Below, piece after piece: positions 16,775 through 24,434 of a DNA stretch of 46,912 bases. Both the position numbers and the translations under genes were made by a program. Source of the DNA: Pseudanabaena sp. (GTDB lineage Bacteria; Cyanobacteriota; Cyanobacteriia; Pseudanabaenales; Pseudanabaenaceae); assembly GCA_003249035.1 (NCBI GenBank), contig QBMK01000030.1, positions 1 to 46,912 of the forward strand, read 5' to 3'. How positions within the stretch are numbered: the stretch's first letter is position 1; each line of letters opens with the position of its first letter. The notes beneath the pieces are model-generated. The model saw nothing but the letters and a program-made list of their open reading frames with translations, was not told the origin of the DNA and searched no databases.

Positions 16775-18466
16775 TTATCTTTCAGGACGGTCGATTCTTG
16801 AAAGTAATCTTAATAAAACTAAGACAAATAGCCCCGCTACGATCGCGGCAATAATTGCAGGTATCTGTGCACCATTCACAAATAAAACTGTGGCACACAA
16901 CAAACAAGTCGCACCCAACAAGGCATAAATTCCGCCTATACCGACATTACTCAAGCGCCGTAATAAGCGATCGGTTTCTTGAGATTTGACGCGGACTCGA
17001 ATATCTCCGCGATCGAGCTTGGCGAGAGTGTCATCAATGCGACGGGGTAATGCGATCGCCGTATTACTTACTTGTGCAGCTTGTCTACCTAGCTCGCCGA
17101 AAAAAGCTGTGGACAAATTTCCTGATTCTTTAGCGCTACCATTTTCCATAAGATTTGTTGCGTAGGGTTTGGCTACTTCCATAAAGTTAAAGTTGGGATC
17201 GAGTCCTTTACCTAAACCTTCAAGCGTAGAAATTGCTCTAAGTACAAAGGTAAATGTGGCTGGAAATCGAAATGGTTGGTCATAAGCAATATCGTACAAA
17301 TCATCACTAATCGCTGCAACCGACTGTTTTTCCATCGGTTGTCCCATGAAATTATCGAGCATGTACTGTACCGATCGCCTGAGTGGACCAGTATCACCCG
17401 TAACCTCTAATGCTCCTAACTCGATTAATGAATTAATTACGGCTTCAGCGTCTTTTTGGGCGATCCCGAAGAAAGTCTTCAATAGTTTTTCGCGAGTGAT
17501 GGATTGGATTTGCCCCATCATGCCAAAATCATAAAAAATCAATTCGCCTTGTCCAGTCACCGCTAAGTTTCCAGGATGGGGATCTGCATGAAAAAATCCG
17601 TGATTGAGTAATTGCTCTAGATAAGCTTCTGCGCCAATTCGGGCAATAACTGTGCGATCTATGCCAGCAGCTTCTAATGCTTCATAATTGCTAACCTTAA
17701 TCCCTGGCATGTACTCTAAAGTCAGAACCCGCCGTGAGGCATAGCGCCAATATACTCGTGGAACCATAATGCGGCGATCGCTCTTGAAGTTACGGCGAAA
17801 GGTATCAGCGTTCTTGCCTTCATTTAAGTAATCCGCTTCTTCATAAAGAATTTTGCTGCATTCTTCATAAATGCCAACCCAATCCCGACCTCGTCCATGT
17901 TTAGGGTGATTTTGAAAGTATTGGGCGATTCGCTTGAGAATCCCTAAATCGATCGCAAATAATTTTAGTAACCCTGGACGTTGAACCTTAACAACGATTT
18001 CCTCTCCCGTATGCAATTGCGCTTTGTGCACTTGTCCGAGACTCGCGGCTGCGAGGGGGATCGGCTCGAAGTAACCAAACATTTCGGCGATGGATTTACC
18101 TAAATCTGCCTCAATTATTTGTTGTGCCTTGGCTGCGGTAAAAGCGGGAACTTTATCCTGTAATTTTGATAGCTCCTCTACTGACTCGGCAGGCAAAATA
18201 TCAGCGCGGGTAGATAGCAGTTGCCCGACCTTGATAAAGGTTGGGCCCAGTTGAAGCATAGACTCGCGTAACCAAACTGCGCGTTTGCGAGTGCGTTTTT
18301 TTACCTTGGCATCAGTTTTACCGCCGACATAGCTCCATTTTTTGCCATCGAACCAAACCATCCAAGAAAATGTCAGTACTGTTCGCCAAATGTCGATGCT
18401 GCGGGCGAGTTCAGAGTAGTTGTCACGACTCCAGCGATAATTGGGTTCAGAAGGTAAAGCTGGCAC
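16775..18466 (-). CDS. UbiB/ABC1-family atypical kinase
   Basis: 563 residues. ABC1/ADCK proteins are kinase-like ATPases that support quinone metabolism; in cyanobacteria they are linked to plastoquinone or tocopherol and to photosynthetic regulation. Visible: the family KxGQxxSTR segment (FIKVGQLLSTRADILP), AAASLGQVHKAQLHTGEEIVVKV with the alanine-rich nucleotide loop and lysine, LTLEYMPG, and the catalytic/metal part FFHADPHPGNLAV plus FYDFGMMGQ. Two C-terminal hydrophobic helices (about 505-550) anchor it. Exact quinone substrate cannot be read from sequence. Confidence 0.95.
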   Translation of the reverse strand: MPALPSEPNYRWSRDNYSELARSIDIWRTVLTFSWMVWFDGKKWSYVGGKTDAKVKKRTRKRAVWLRESMLQLGPTFIKVGQLLSTRADILPAESVEELSKLQDKVPAFTAAKAQQIIEADLGKSIAEMFGYFEPIPLAAASLGQVHKAQLHTGEEIVVKVQRPGLLKLFAIDLGILKRIAQYFQNHPKHGRGRDWVGIYEECSKILYEEADYLNEGKNADTFRRNFKSDRRIMVPRVYWRYASRRVLTLEYMPGIKVSNYEALEAAGIDRTVIARIGAEAYLEQLLNHGFFHADPHPGNLAVTGQGELIFYDFGMMGQIQSITREKLLKTFFGIAQKDAEAVINSLIELGALEVTGDTGPLRRSVQYMLDNFMGQPMEKQSVAAISDDLYDIAYDQPFRFPATFTFVLRAISTLEGLGKGLDPNFNFMEVAKPYATNLMENGSAKESGNLSTAFFGELGRQAAQVSNTAIALPRRIDDTLAKLDRGDIRVRVKSQETDRLLRRLSNVGIGGIYALLGATCLLCATVLFVNGAQIPAIIAAIVAGLFVLVLLRLLSRIDRPER

Positions 18467-18570
18467 GGCTCACTAACGATGGTAGGATAATTAAAAATTT
18501 GTAACAAACCTTTACATCTTAGCCTGAATCTTTACATTTTTTAGTGAAATATCTATTTGGTTAGTAATTG

Positions 18571-18683
18571 TCATTATGAAACCGATTTTGGTGTTTCCAG
18601 CGCCAAAGGGGCTGAAAACTCCAAAATCGGAGTTTTGAAAGACTGAAGTAGACGAGCTTTTAAAACTCCGATTTTTATAATGA
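18571..18683. repeat. 113-bp element with two mutually exclusive hairpins
   Basis: The ends are inverted: TCATTATGAAA at the left and TTTTTATAATGA at the right. Inside, 18582-18601 pairs with 18611-18630 (18 bp, two mismatches), while 18623-18641 pairs with 18657-18675 (18 of 19 bp). The two stems share 18623-18630, so they compete. It lies upstream of the UbiB start on the minus strand and has a MITE-like layout. Confidence 0.65.
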
Positions 18684-18907
18684 GAATTTATGCAATTGGT
18701 AATGATGATATGCATAAGTATCCACAGCCTTCATTGCTATTGATACTATTGATTGCTCTGTCAAAAATTTGTGTTGCGATGCTTCTCTAATTCCTGACTT
18801 GGAAGTGAGTAGAGGTTCCACATATTAATGGAACAAAACAAACCGATGGATAAATAAGCTCTTAAACTTCTAACGTCAATCTCAAGTTTAGTCTCCAATT
18901 TAGGTCT
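18684..18907. other. Gap without recognised gene
   Basis: A minus-strand ORF of 70 codons (18761-18973) covers part of this gap but runs into the palindromic element and has no recognised relative. Nothing else is supported. Confidence 0.4.
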
Positions 18908-19022
18908 TATAGCTATAGCCACTGTAGTTAAGACATAAACCCCAAAATAGAGTTGCGGCGCGAAGCGCCGCAACTCTATTTTGGGGTTTTGTTTTTTCCT
19001 AACGTCTTTGGCTACAGCTATA
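18908..19022. mobile_element. MITE-like palindromic element, copy 1
   Basis: 115 bp with inverted ends TATAGCTATAGCCA and TGGCTACAGCTATA (one mismatch). The centre is a perfect 25-bp stem (18937-18961 with 18965-18989) closed by GAA, with core GGCGCGAAGCGCC. It shares size, TATAGC ends and layout with 30402-30517, but the central stem sequence is different. The TA at both ends would fit TA target duplication of IS630/Tc1-mariner transposases; that is inference. It lies after the VanZ gene and may also terminate its transcript. Confidence 0.6.
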
Positions 19023-19042
19023 CAATTCAGGCAAAGGAATCA

Positions 19043-19414
19043 TCAGACTGCTCTCGGCTTGTTCATTTCTGCTAGAACATATCCAATGAAGATACCAGTG
19101 AAACTTGCAACTAAATCACCGAGATCAAAGGTTCGATTGGGCGAAAGTGATTGACATAATTCTTCGACGACAGTAAAGATGATAAAAACCGATGGAAACA
19201 GTGGTAATGACAAAGACCTCAACTTGACTATCCGCCATTTGCCAGCCATCTGTCCCAAAAAAGTAGCTAGCCCATAGAGAAAAACATGACCAGCTTTATC
19301 AATCTTTGTCAGATATTCAGGTAATGCATGGTTGTATGCAAGGACAATAATCAATGTAAATACGATCAAGTAAATGACAACAAGAACTTTCCATCTCAAC
19401 TGATTAGACTTCAT
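19043..19414 (-). CDS. VanZ-like membrane protein
   Basis: 123 residues from ATG 19414 (MKSNQLRWKVLVVIYL). The longer ORF start at 19504 falls inside a hairpin and is rejected. Three to four hydrophobic helices are predicted by eye. The VanZ features are visible: DKAGHVFLYGLATF after the first loop and a C-terminal LCQSLSPNRTFDLGDLVAS. VanZ proteins are small membrane proteins first found with glycopeptide resistance, but most homologues, including cyanobacterial ones, have unknown roles. Between asparaginase and UbiB on the same strand. Confidence 0.85.
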   Translation of the reverse strand: MKSNQLRWKVLVVIYLIVFTLIIVLAYNHALPEYLTKIDKAGHVFLYGLATFLGQMAGKWRIVKLRSLSLPLFPSVFIIFTVVEELCQSLSPNRTFDLGDLVASFTGIFIGYVLAEMNKPRAV

Positions 19415-19469
19415 GCTAAAGATTGTGCCGTAAGGGCTGTGCGATTTAATTAAGTAACATGATATAAAA

Positions 19470-19510
19470 CTAGAATTGGTGGGGCGCAGAAGTCGCCTCA
19501 CCAATTCTAG
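19470..19510 (-). terminator. Hairpin between asparaginase and VanZ genes
   Basis: A 17-bp stem (19470-19486 with 19494-19510, one mismatch/wobble) and 7-nt loop. It is upstream of VanZ and about 190 bp after the asparaginase gene, so its role as terminator is less sure. It carries a GGCG/CGCC apex like other members. Confidence 0.55.
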
Positions 19511-19700
19511 GAAATCTGGGTTGGGAATTTATTTTTTTCGCAAGTCCCTAACTTTAGTCCCAACAATTTTACCTAATGATTGCTACTGGAAATCCCTGAT
19601 TCGTTCCATTTCGTCAAAATTCCATAGGTGGCAAACATTTTGACGGAAGGCAGGCATATTCATGAGGGCATCCAGAACAATAGAGTCAATTTACCCCTAA

Positions 19701-20660
19701 CTATGCTAGCGACAAATCGCCAACAGCTTCTAAACGGCTGTATTTGCCAACAGAAAGAAAAGACTCTTCCAAACTCTGAGCAACTGTAGGATCGATCCAT
19801 CCTAATTGTTTTAACAAATGGATAGAAACCGCAGTTTTTGCTCTTTTAGATCCATCCATTACCTTAATTGCTAACCCTAATCCTTCGCCAATACGTCCAA
19901 TGCATTGCACACCTTCAGCACCAGACTTACTGACAACTTCACCATGACTAAGCCGCATTAGCTCCGTATCAAATTCCCCATTTCCAGACACCATATCAGG
20001 ATGTCTAGTCATCGCGCGAGTAATACGTTCTAGATGTAACTGGTCATGAGCAGAGAGAAGCGCGTAGAGTCGGGCAAGTTGACTAATTTCTAATAAATAG
20101 GTAGGAACGCCGCAATCATCATGGGCGCAGATAAATTCGGCAGCAGGCATATGTAATAGGTCTGCCATTAAGTTGAGCGCAAGTTGCTGCACAGGATGAT
20201 TACGATCCATGTAGGAAGAAATCTGCCATCCCTGCTGCTTACAGATGGCAATCATGCCTGCATGCTTGCCAGAACAATTATGCTGAAGCGGACTTTTTTG
20301 ACATTCTGGAACTGGACATTGCAGGGCACTTGGTTCCACATCGCATCGCCAAAGAATGCTAAAAACTTGTCTTGCTTGAGCGATCGTACCCTGGTGCGAA
20401 CCGCAAATAATGGCGAGATCGGTTTCAGATAGGTTAAACCGCTCCTGTGCGCCAGTGATCGATACGGGTAGGGCTTGAATGGGCTTAAGGCAGGAACGTG
20501 CAAAGGTCGTCGTCTGAGGATCCCCTGCTGCGGAGAGGATTCTTCCGCGCGTATCAACTACAGCAGCTTGGCAAGAGTGGGTTGATTCGACAATGCCCTC
20601 GCGTAGCAATTGGACGGTAATTTTGTTAGCGGAGAAACGATTGCGCTTGCCAAGGTTCAT
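19701..20660 (-). CDS. Asparaginase family protein (PF06089 type)
   Basis: 319 residues. The protein follows the thermostable bacterial-type L-asparaginase family related to Rhizobium AnsA, not the classical E. coli type. Visible: ESTHSCQAAVVDTRGRILSA near the N-terminus, FARSCLKPIQALPV with a likely catalytic Ser/Lys region, ICGSHQGT, LQHNCSGKHAGMIAICK and a middle HPDMVSGNGEFDTELM. The reaction would be asparagine to aspartate plus ammonia. Cytoplasmic; no signal peptide. Divergent from the ABC/MCE operon. Confidence 0.9.
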   Translation of the reverse strand: MNLGKRNRFSANKITVQLLREGIVESTHSCQAAVVDTRGRILSAAGDPQTTTFARSCLKPIQALPVSITGAQERFNLSETDLAIICGSHQGTIAQARQVFSILWRCDVEPSALQCPVPECQKSPLQHNCSGKHAGMIAICKQQGWQISSYMDRNHPVQQLALNLMADLLHMPAAEFICAHDDCGVPTYLLEISQLARLYALLSAHDQLHLERITRAMTRHPDMVSGNGEFDTELMRLSHGEVVSKSGAEGVQCIGRIGEGLGLAIKVMDGSKRAKTAVSIHLLKQLGWIDPTVAQSLEESFLSVGKYSRLEAVGDLSLA

Positions 20661-20703
20661 ATATTAGTGCTTTAGGATCGCCACCATCATCTTACGGTAA
20701 TTC

Positions 20704-20756
20704 AAAACCCAAAAACTAGAAGTGTCGCAAAGCGACGCTTCTAGTTTTTGGGTTTT
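20704..20756. repeat. 25-bp stem hairpin
   Basis: Arms 20704-20728 and 20732-20756 pair over 25 bp with one G-T pair and a 3-nt AAA loop. The centre GTCGCAAAGCGAC is of the shared core type. Outer ends AAAACCC and GGGTTTT would give a U-rich tail in either direction. Confidence 0.7.
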
Positions 20757-20776
20757 TAGGTCTAAATAACTCCAGA

Positions 20777-20815
20777 TTTTAGATTTTTAGCGCCTGCGGT
20801 ACTAAAAATCTAAAA
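20777..20815. repeat. 14-bp stem hairpin
   Basis: A perfect 14-bp AT-rich stem (20777-20790 with 20802-20815) has an 11-nt GC-rich loop CGCCTGCGGTA. It lies 20 bp after the previous hairpin. Confidence 0.6.
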
Positions 20816-20902
20816 CCTTATTTTAAAAATTAATTTCATAATGAGAATTTTGGGATTTCCATCACAAAACTGACGTATGTGGATGCACTTAATTAATTAC
20901 AC

Positions 20903-20955
20903 CCCTAAACCCTTAAGTTTGCGCCCCTGCGAGGCACAACCTTAAGGGTTTAGGG
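20903..20955. repeat. 15-bp stem hairpin
   Basis: A perfect 15-bp stem (20903-20917 with 20941-20955) has a 23-nt loop that can pair further (GCC with GGC). It is the third hairpin in the divergent gap. Confidence 0.6.
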
Positions 20956-21075
20956 AATTTATTCTGCACAGGTACTTAATAGAAATTGCTGGTTTATAGT
21001 CGTTTATTAGGGAAAGTTTCTAAAAAAATGTTAGTTTTTGGTAGAGCGAATTTTTCAATCACCAAATAAATATCG

Positions 21076-21909
21076 ATGGAGCCAGTCAGATCTCTGTTCA
21101 AAAATAGCAGCAATACAGTTACACCATTGCTGGAACTACGTGATATTCATAAAAGTTTTGGTTCTAATGCTGTGCTAAATGGAGTCGATCTCACTGTGCA
21201 TTCCGGCGAAGCGATCGCTATCATTGGTCCCTCTGGCACTGGTAAATCGACAATCTTACGGATTATTTGTGGACTAATTGCCCCTGAGCAAGGTGAACTC
21301 TATATTAATGGCAACCTTATTTCCTCTGAAGATGATATCCAAGAAGGTAACTATGGTTTAAGCGTAGGTATGGTTTTTCAAAATGCAGCCCTATTTGACT
21401 CGCTCACAGTTGCTGAGAATGTGGGGTTTTCATTATTTGAACATTCGCGCTTATCCCGTCGCGAGATCTATAGACTGGTCGAACAAAAACTCGCTATGGT
21501 CGGATTAGAAAATATTAGCGATCGCTATCCTAGCCAATTGTCTGGTGGAATGAGAAAGCGGGTTAGTTTTGCCCGTGCGATTATGGATGACCCCTCAGCG
21601 AATACGCAAACGAAAAAAGTGTTGCTTTATGACGAACCCACAGCAGGCCTAGACCCTGTGGCTTCGACTATTATCGAAGACTTGATGCGATCGCTTCGAG
21701 AGCAAAAAGTTTGTGATAGCTATGTTGTCGTTACGCACCAAGACAGCACAATCCGCCGTACCGCAGATCGCTTGATCGTTCTTTATCGCGGTTCGGTTCG
21801 CTATGCAGGAAACGTTAGTACAATTGATGCTGCTGACAATCCTTATGTCAGGCAATTTTTTAGTGGCAGTATTGAAGGTCCAATTCAACTTTTGTCTAGG
21901 GAGGTATGA
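21076..21909 (+). CDS. ABC transporter ATPase, MlaF/Mkl type
   Basis: 277 residues. ATP-binding subunit of an MCE lipid transporter. It has Walker A (IIGPSGTGKST), a Q-loop (GMVFQNAALFDSLTVAENV, typical of MlaF), the signature QLSGGMRKRVSFARA, Walker B (LLYDEPTAGLDPV) and the H-loop VVTHQD. The stop overlaps the start of the MCE gene by 4 bp (ATGA), so the two are translationally coupled. Relatives energise transfer of phospholipid or glycolipid between the inner and outer membranes. No MlaE permease gene is adjacent. Confidence 0.95.
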   Translation: MEPVRSLFKNSSNTVTPLLELRDIHKSFGSNAVLNGVDLTVHSGEAIAIIGPSGTGKSTILRIICGLIAPEQGELYINGNLISSEDDIQEGNYGLSVGMVFQNAALFDSLTVAENVGFSLFEHSRLSRREIYRLVEQKLAMVGLENISDRYPSQLSGGMRKRVSFARAIMDDPSANTQTKKVLLYDEPTAGLDPVASTIIEDLMRSLREQKVCDSYVVVTHQDSTIRRTADRLIVLYRGSVRYAGNVSTIDAADNPYVRQFFSGSIEGPIQLLSREV

Positions 21910-23246
21910 GGCTTGTGCAGCGAAAAACATTACGTGAAGGTGCGCTTGGCTTATTTATCATCGGTGGAGTCGTAGCCTTCGGGGGTGCGTTGTTTTGGTT
22001 GCGCGGTCTGCAACTAAATAATTCTAAATTTATATTCACGATCAAAATGACCGATGCTAGTGGATTAACTACTGGCTCAGTGGTTAGGTTTCGTGGAGTG
22101 GAAGTTGGACGGGTAACAGCTTTAACCGCCAAAACAGATAGCGTTGATATCCAAGTAAGTATTGCAAACTCAGGATTAATTATTCCAAAGCAATCAATCG
22201 CCGAAACCAATCAAAGTGGTTTTTTGGGTAACATCAATATCGATATTTTTCCGCCTCAAGACAAATTAGCGATCGATCCCGCAATGAATCCGATCGCAAA
22301 GGATTGCAATGGCGATCTGATTATTTGCCAAGGTGGGGAAATTGAGGGTTCTAAAGGTGTGAGCTTTGTCGCATTGCTTAGAAACATGAATTCTACGATC
22401 AGCAAATTCAACGATCAAAACCTAGTCGATAACCTTAAGGAGACTCTAGTTTCCGTAAAAGCAACGTCGCAAAGTATTCAAAAATTGACGGATTCGACAA
22501 ATCGGGTAGTCGGGAAGTTTGAAAATCAAATTGCTAAATTTGGCGATACAGCAGACGCTATTAGTGGGGCAGCAACTAAGGTTGGAAATGTGGCAAATAG
22601 CGCTCAAGACTTAATTGAGGTCAATCGTGAAAAACTAGCGCAAACCCTTGATGGTATTGCGGCTACTTCCAAAGAGGCGAGCTCACTACTAGCTAGTGTC
22701 AAGCCTTTGTTAAATGATGGTAAGTTAATCGCTAATTTGCAGCAACTTGCTGACAATGCTGCGGAGACATCCGCCAATCTTCGTAAAATATCTGGCGAGC
22801 TAAGCGATCCTGTCACCATGGCGGCATTGCGCGAAACTCTCGACTCCGCCCGTGCAACTTTTGCTAATGCTAAGAAAATTACCGCCGACCTTGATGAACT
22901 GACGGGAGACCCTAAACTACGGAGCAATATTCGTAATTTGATCAATGGTTTAGGTGGTTTACTTTCCAATGCGCCGAATCTAGACTCAATTGCGCCAACT
23001 GCAACTAATTCGCGAACTAGTGGAGTTTCAAATGTAGGCGATCGCCCCAAATCATCCTCAAAAGAAGAAGTTGCTCGCAATAAGGTGATTAAGTCTGGCA
23101 CAGATGACGATCGTGACAACCAAGAAAAAACTCTTGACTCTCAAAAAGTAAAAATTAACAGTCCCAAACCCAGTAGCACAACTGTGAAATCAGAAACATT
23201 ACCTGCTAATGTCATTCCTAATTCTGATAAATCAAGCAATCAATGA
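21906..23246 (+). CDS. MCE/MlaD-family lipid-binding protein
   Basis: 446 residues. One N-terminal transmembrane helix (about residues 13-33) is followed by a single MCE domain (about 40-120: FTIKMTDASGLTTGSVVRF, GVEVGRVTAL, QSGFLGNINIDIF). A long helical and partly coiled region (130-340) follows, then a charged Ser/Lys-rich tail. MCE proteins form hexameric rings or tubes in the periplasm that carry hydrophobic lipids. The gene overlaps both neighbours by 4 bp, so ABC-MCE-NfeD are one operon. Confidence 0.93.
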   Translation: MRLVQRKTLREGALGLFIIGGVVAFGGALFWLRGLQLNNSKFIFTIKMTDASGLTTGSVVRFRGVEVGRVTALTAKTDSVDIQVSIANSGLIIPKQSIAETNQSGFLGNINIDIFPPQDKLAIDPAMNPIAKDCNGDLIICQGGEIEGSKGVSFVALLRNMNSTISKFNDQNLVDNLKETLVSVKATSQSIQKLTDSTNRVVGKFENQIAKFGDTADAISGAATKVGNVANSAQDLIEVNREKLAQTLDGIAATSKEASSLLASVKPLLNDGKLIANLQQLADNAAETSANLRKISGELSDPVTMAALRETLDSARATFANAKKITADLDELTGDPKLRSNIRNLINGLGGLLSNAPNLDSIAPTATNSRTSGVSNVGDRPKSSSKEEVARNKVIKSGTDDDRDNQEKTLDSQKVKINSPKPSSTTVKSETLPANVIPNSDKSSNQ

Positions 23247-23680
23247 ACTTACTACCTAGTCAAGTCTGGCTGCTGATCGGTATTGCTCTTTGCGTTATTG
23301 AGCTACTAGTTCCATTGCCAACTTTTCTGATTGCAGGGGCAATGGGAATAGCAGCTTTGCTAGTAGCAGCAATCTCGCTTATCTTGCCTATCCCTGCATT
23401 ACAAATCTTGGCATGGATGTTGATCTCAGCAATGTTGGCAGTGGTTTCACGACGATTTATTCCCAAGGATTCACATCAACTTAAAGATGCAAGTGAAGGG
23501 GTTACGCTCACGGAAATTCCCGCAGGAGAAACGGGAAGAGTTAAGTATGAAGGTGGGTCATGGAAAGCCAGATGTGATGATCCGCACATTGCGATCGCCG
23601 CCCAGCAAAAAGTAATTATTCTCAGGCGACAAGGAACAACATTGATAGTTGTTCCCGAAAATTGGCTAAAACATGGATAG
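23243..23680 (+). CDS. NfeD-family membrane protein
   Basis: 145 residues. Three hydrophobic helices cover about residues 5-70, and an OB-fold NfeD domain follows at about 85-140 (LTEIPAGETGRVKYEGGSWKAR, then VIILRRQGTTLIVVP). NfeD partners stomatin-like proteins in membrane microdomains in other bacteria. Here no stomatin gene is beside it. The 4-bp overlap with the MCE gene ties it to lipid transport; the functional link is inference. Confidence 0.9.
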   Translation: MNLLPSQVWLLIGIALCVIELLVPLPTFLIAGAMGIAALLVAAISLILPIPALQILAWMLISAMLAVVSRRFIPKDSHQLKDASEGVTLTEIPAGETGRVKYEGGSWKARCDDPHIAIAAQQKVIILRRQGTTLIVVPENWLKHG

Positions 23681-24114
23681 AAAACATCGTAAAGTGTCGT
23701 TTTTTGTCGGTTGAGAGATCGCCATAAATATTAAGAAAAAAATATTTTTCAACTTAAATACTCAAAAGTTTTCCACAGGTTTTTCCACAGATATGGGGCT
23801 TTTTTCCCCAGATAAGTATTAGTTTTCCACAGGCTCATTTAAAGATTAAGATACTTGCCCCTTACTGGTTAAGGATTCGTTAATAGAATGGGGATTTCTC
23901 TTGGGAAAACTTTTTAAGTCCGCTTATTGTAAATATATGTAAACTAAATTGCATCAAAATCCAGATTCTATCAATCTCATTTTACTCCTTTGTCAATACT
24001 GCTTAATGCTTCGTTACGTTGACAAGAACCGTAGTTACACGCACAATTAAAGCCCGACCGCTGAAAATGGTTGCGTTTTTTCTATCAAACTTGTTTAAAA
24101 GTTGAGGTTTCAGC
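23681..24114. promoter_or_regulatory. AT-rich gap with three DnaA-box-like sites
   Basis: Three exact TTTTCCACA 9-mers in the same direction lie at 23769-23777, 23781-23789 and 23823-23831. TTTTCCACA is a known cyanobacterial DnaA-box form. An AT-rich run (about 23725-23768) precedes them, and a small GGGG/CCCC hairpin (about 23796-23810) lies between boxes two and three. No ORF is supported. It could be the chromosomal origin, a DnaA-controlled site or chance clustering. No dnaA or dnaN gene is in the window. Confidence 0.5.
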
Positions 24115-24354
24115 ATGAGTACGACCGTCAGTATATTGGCAGAGATTCCTGAAGAGCTACACGAAACCCTCAAGAATTACCTAGAGTCACATCCTGACTG
24201 GGATCAAGATCGCGTATTTGCCGCCGCTTTATCTTTGTTCTTGTTGCAAAATGGTGGTAATGATCGCCATGGGTCATCACATAATGCTTCCCATAGCTAC
24301 CGCAGCACTGCCAAAGTATACTTGAACGCTTTGTTTCAGCACTCAGTTTCATAG
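24115..24354 (+). CDS. DUF2811 small protein
   Basis: 79 residues. The N-terminal part, VSILAEIPEELHETLKNYLESHPDWDQDRVFAAALSL, is split here at most 20 residues: VSILAEIPEELHETLKNYLE then SHPDWDQDRVFAAALSLFLL. It matches the DUF2811 family, short cyanobacterial proteins of unknown role with a ribbon-helix-helix-like look. The remaining tail is Ser/His/Asn-rich. It stands alone between the DnaA-box gap and the oxidase gene. Confidence 0.85.
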   Translation: MSTTVSILAEIPEELHETLKNYLESHPDWDQDRVFAAALSLFLLQNGGNDRHGSSHNASHSYRSTAKVYLNALFQHSVS

Positions 24355-24434
24355 GCTTTCAAAGCTCGTACTGAGCTATAGGAGCTTAGTTGTACTAGAT
24401 GAAATTTGCTCAATTGCCCCAAGTCCTTTAAGCT

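Larger units (their letters stand above)
20661..21075. other. Divergent intergenic region with three hairpins
   Basis: No ORF. It separates the divergent asparaginase and MCE-transporter genes, so promoters in both directions are expected. It holds three hairpins (20704-20756, 20777-20815, 20903-20955) that cannot be ordinary terminators of these two genes. A CATAATGAGAATTT segment (20836-20849) repeats the right end of the element at 18571-18683. Confidence 0.5.

Noticed and set aside
18512-18715. 67-codon minus-strand ORF
   Set aside because: It covers the repeat element at 18571-18683 and its composition follows the hairpin, not a protein family.
18761-18973. 70-codon minus-strand ORF in the gap between UbiB and VanZ genes
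   Set aside because: It begins inside the palindromic element at 18908-19022 and has no recognised relative; most likely chance or a worn-out gene remnant.
19415-19504. Longer VanZ start at 19504
   Set aside because: The first 30 codons lie partly in a hairpin and are not hydrophobic or VanZ-like; MKSNQLRWK at 19414 is a better start.
23796-23810. GGGG/CCCC mini-hairpin as a terminator of the NfeD operon
   Set aside because: The stem is only four base pairs and lies 115 bp past the stop codon among the DnaA-box-like sites.
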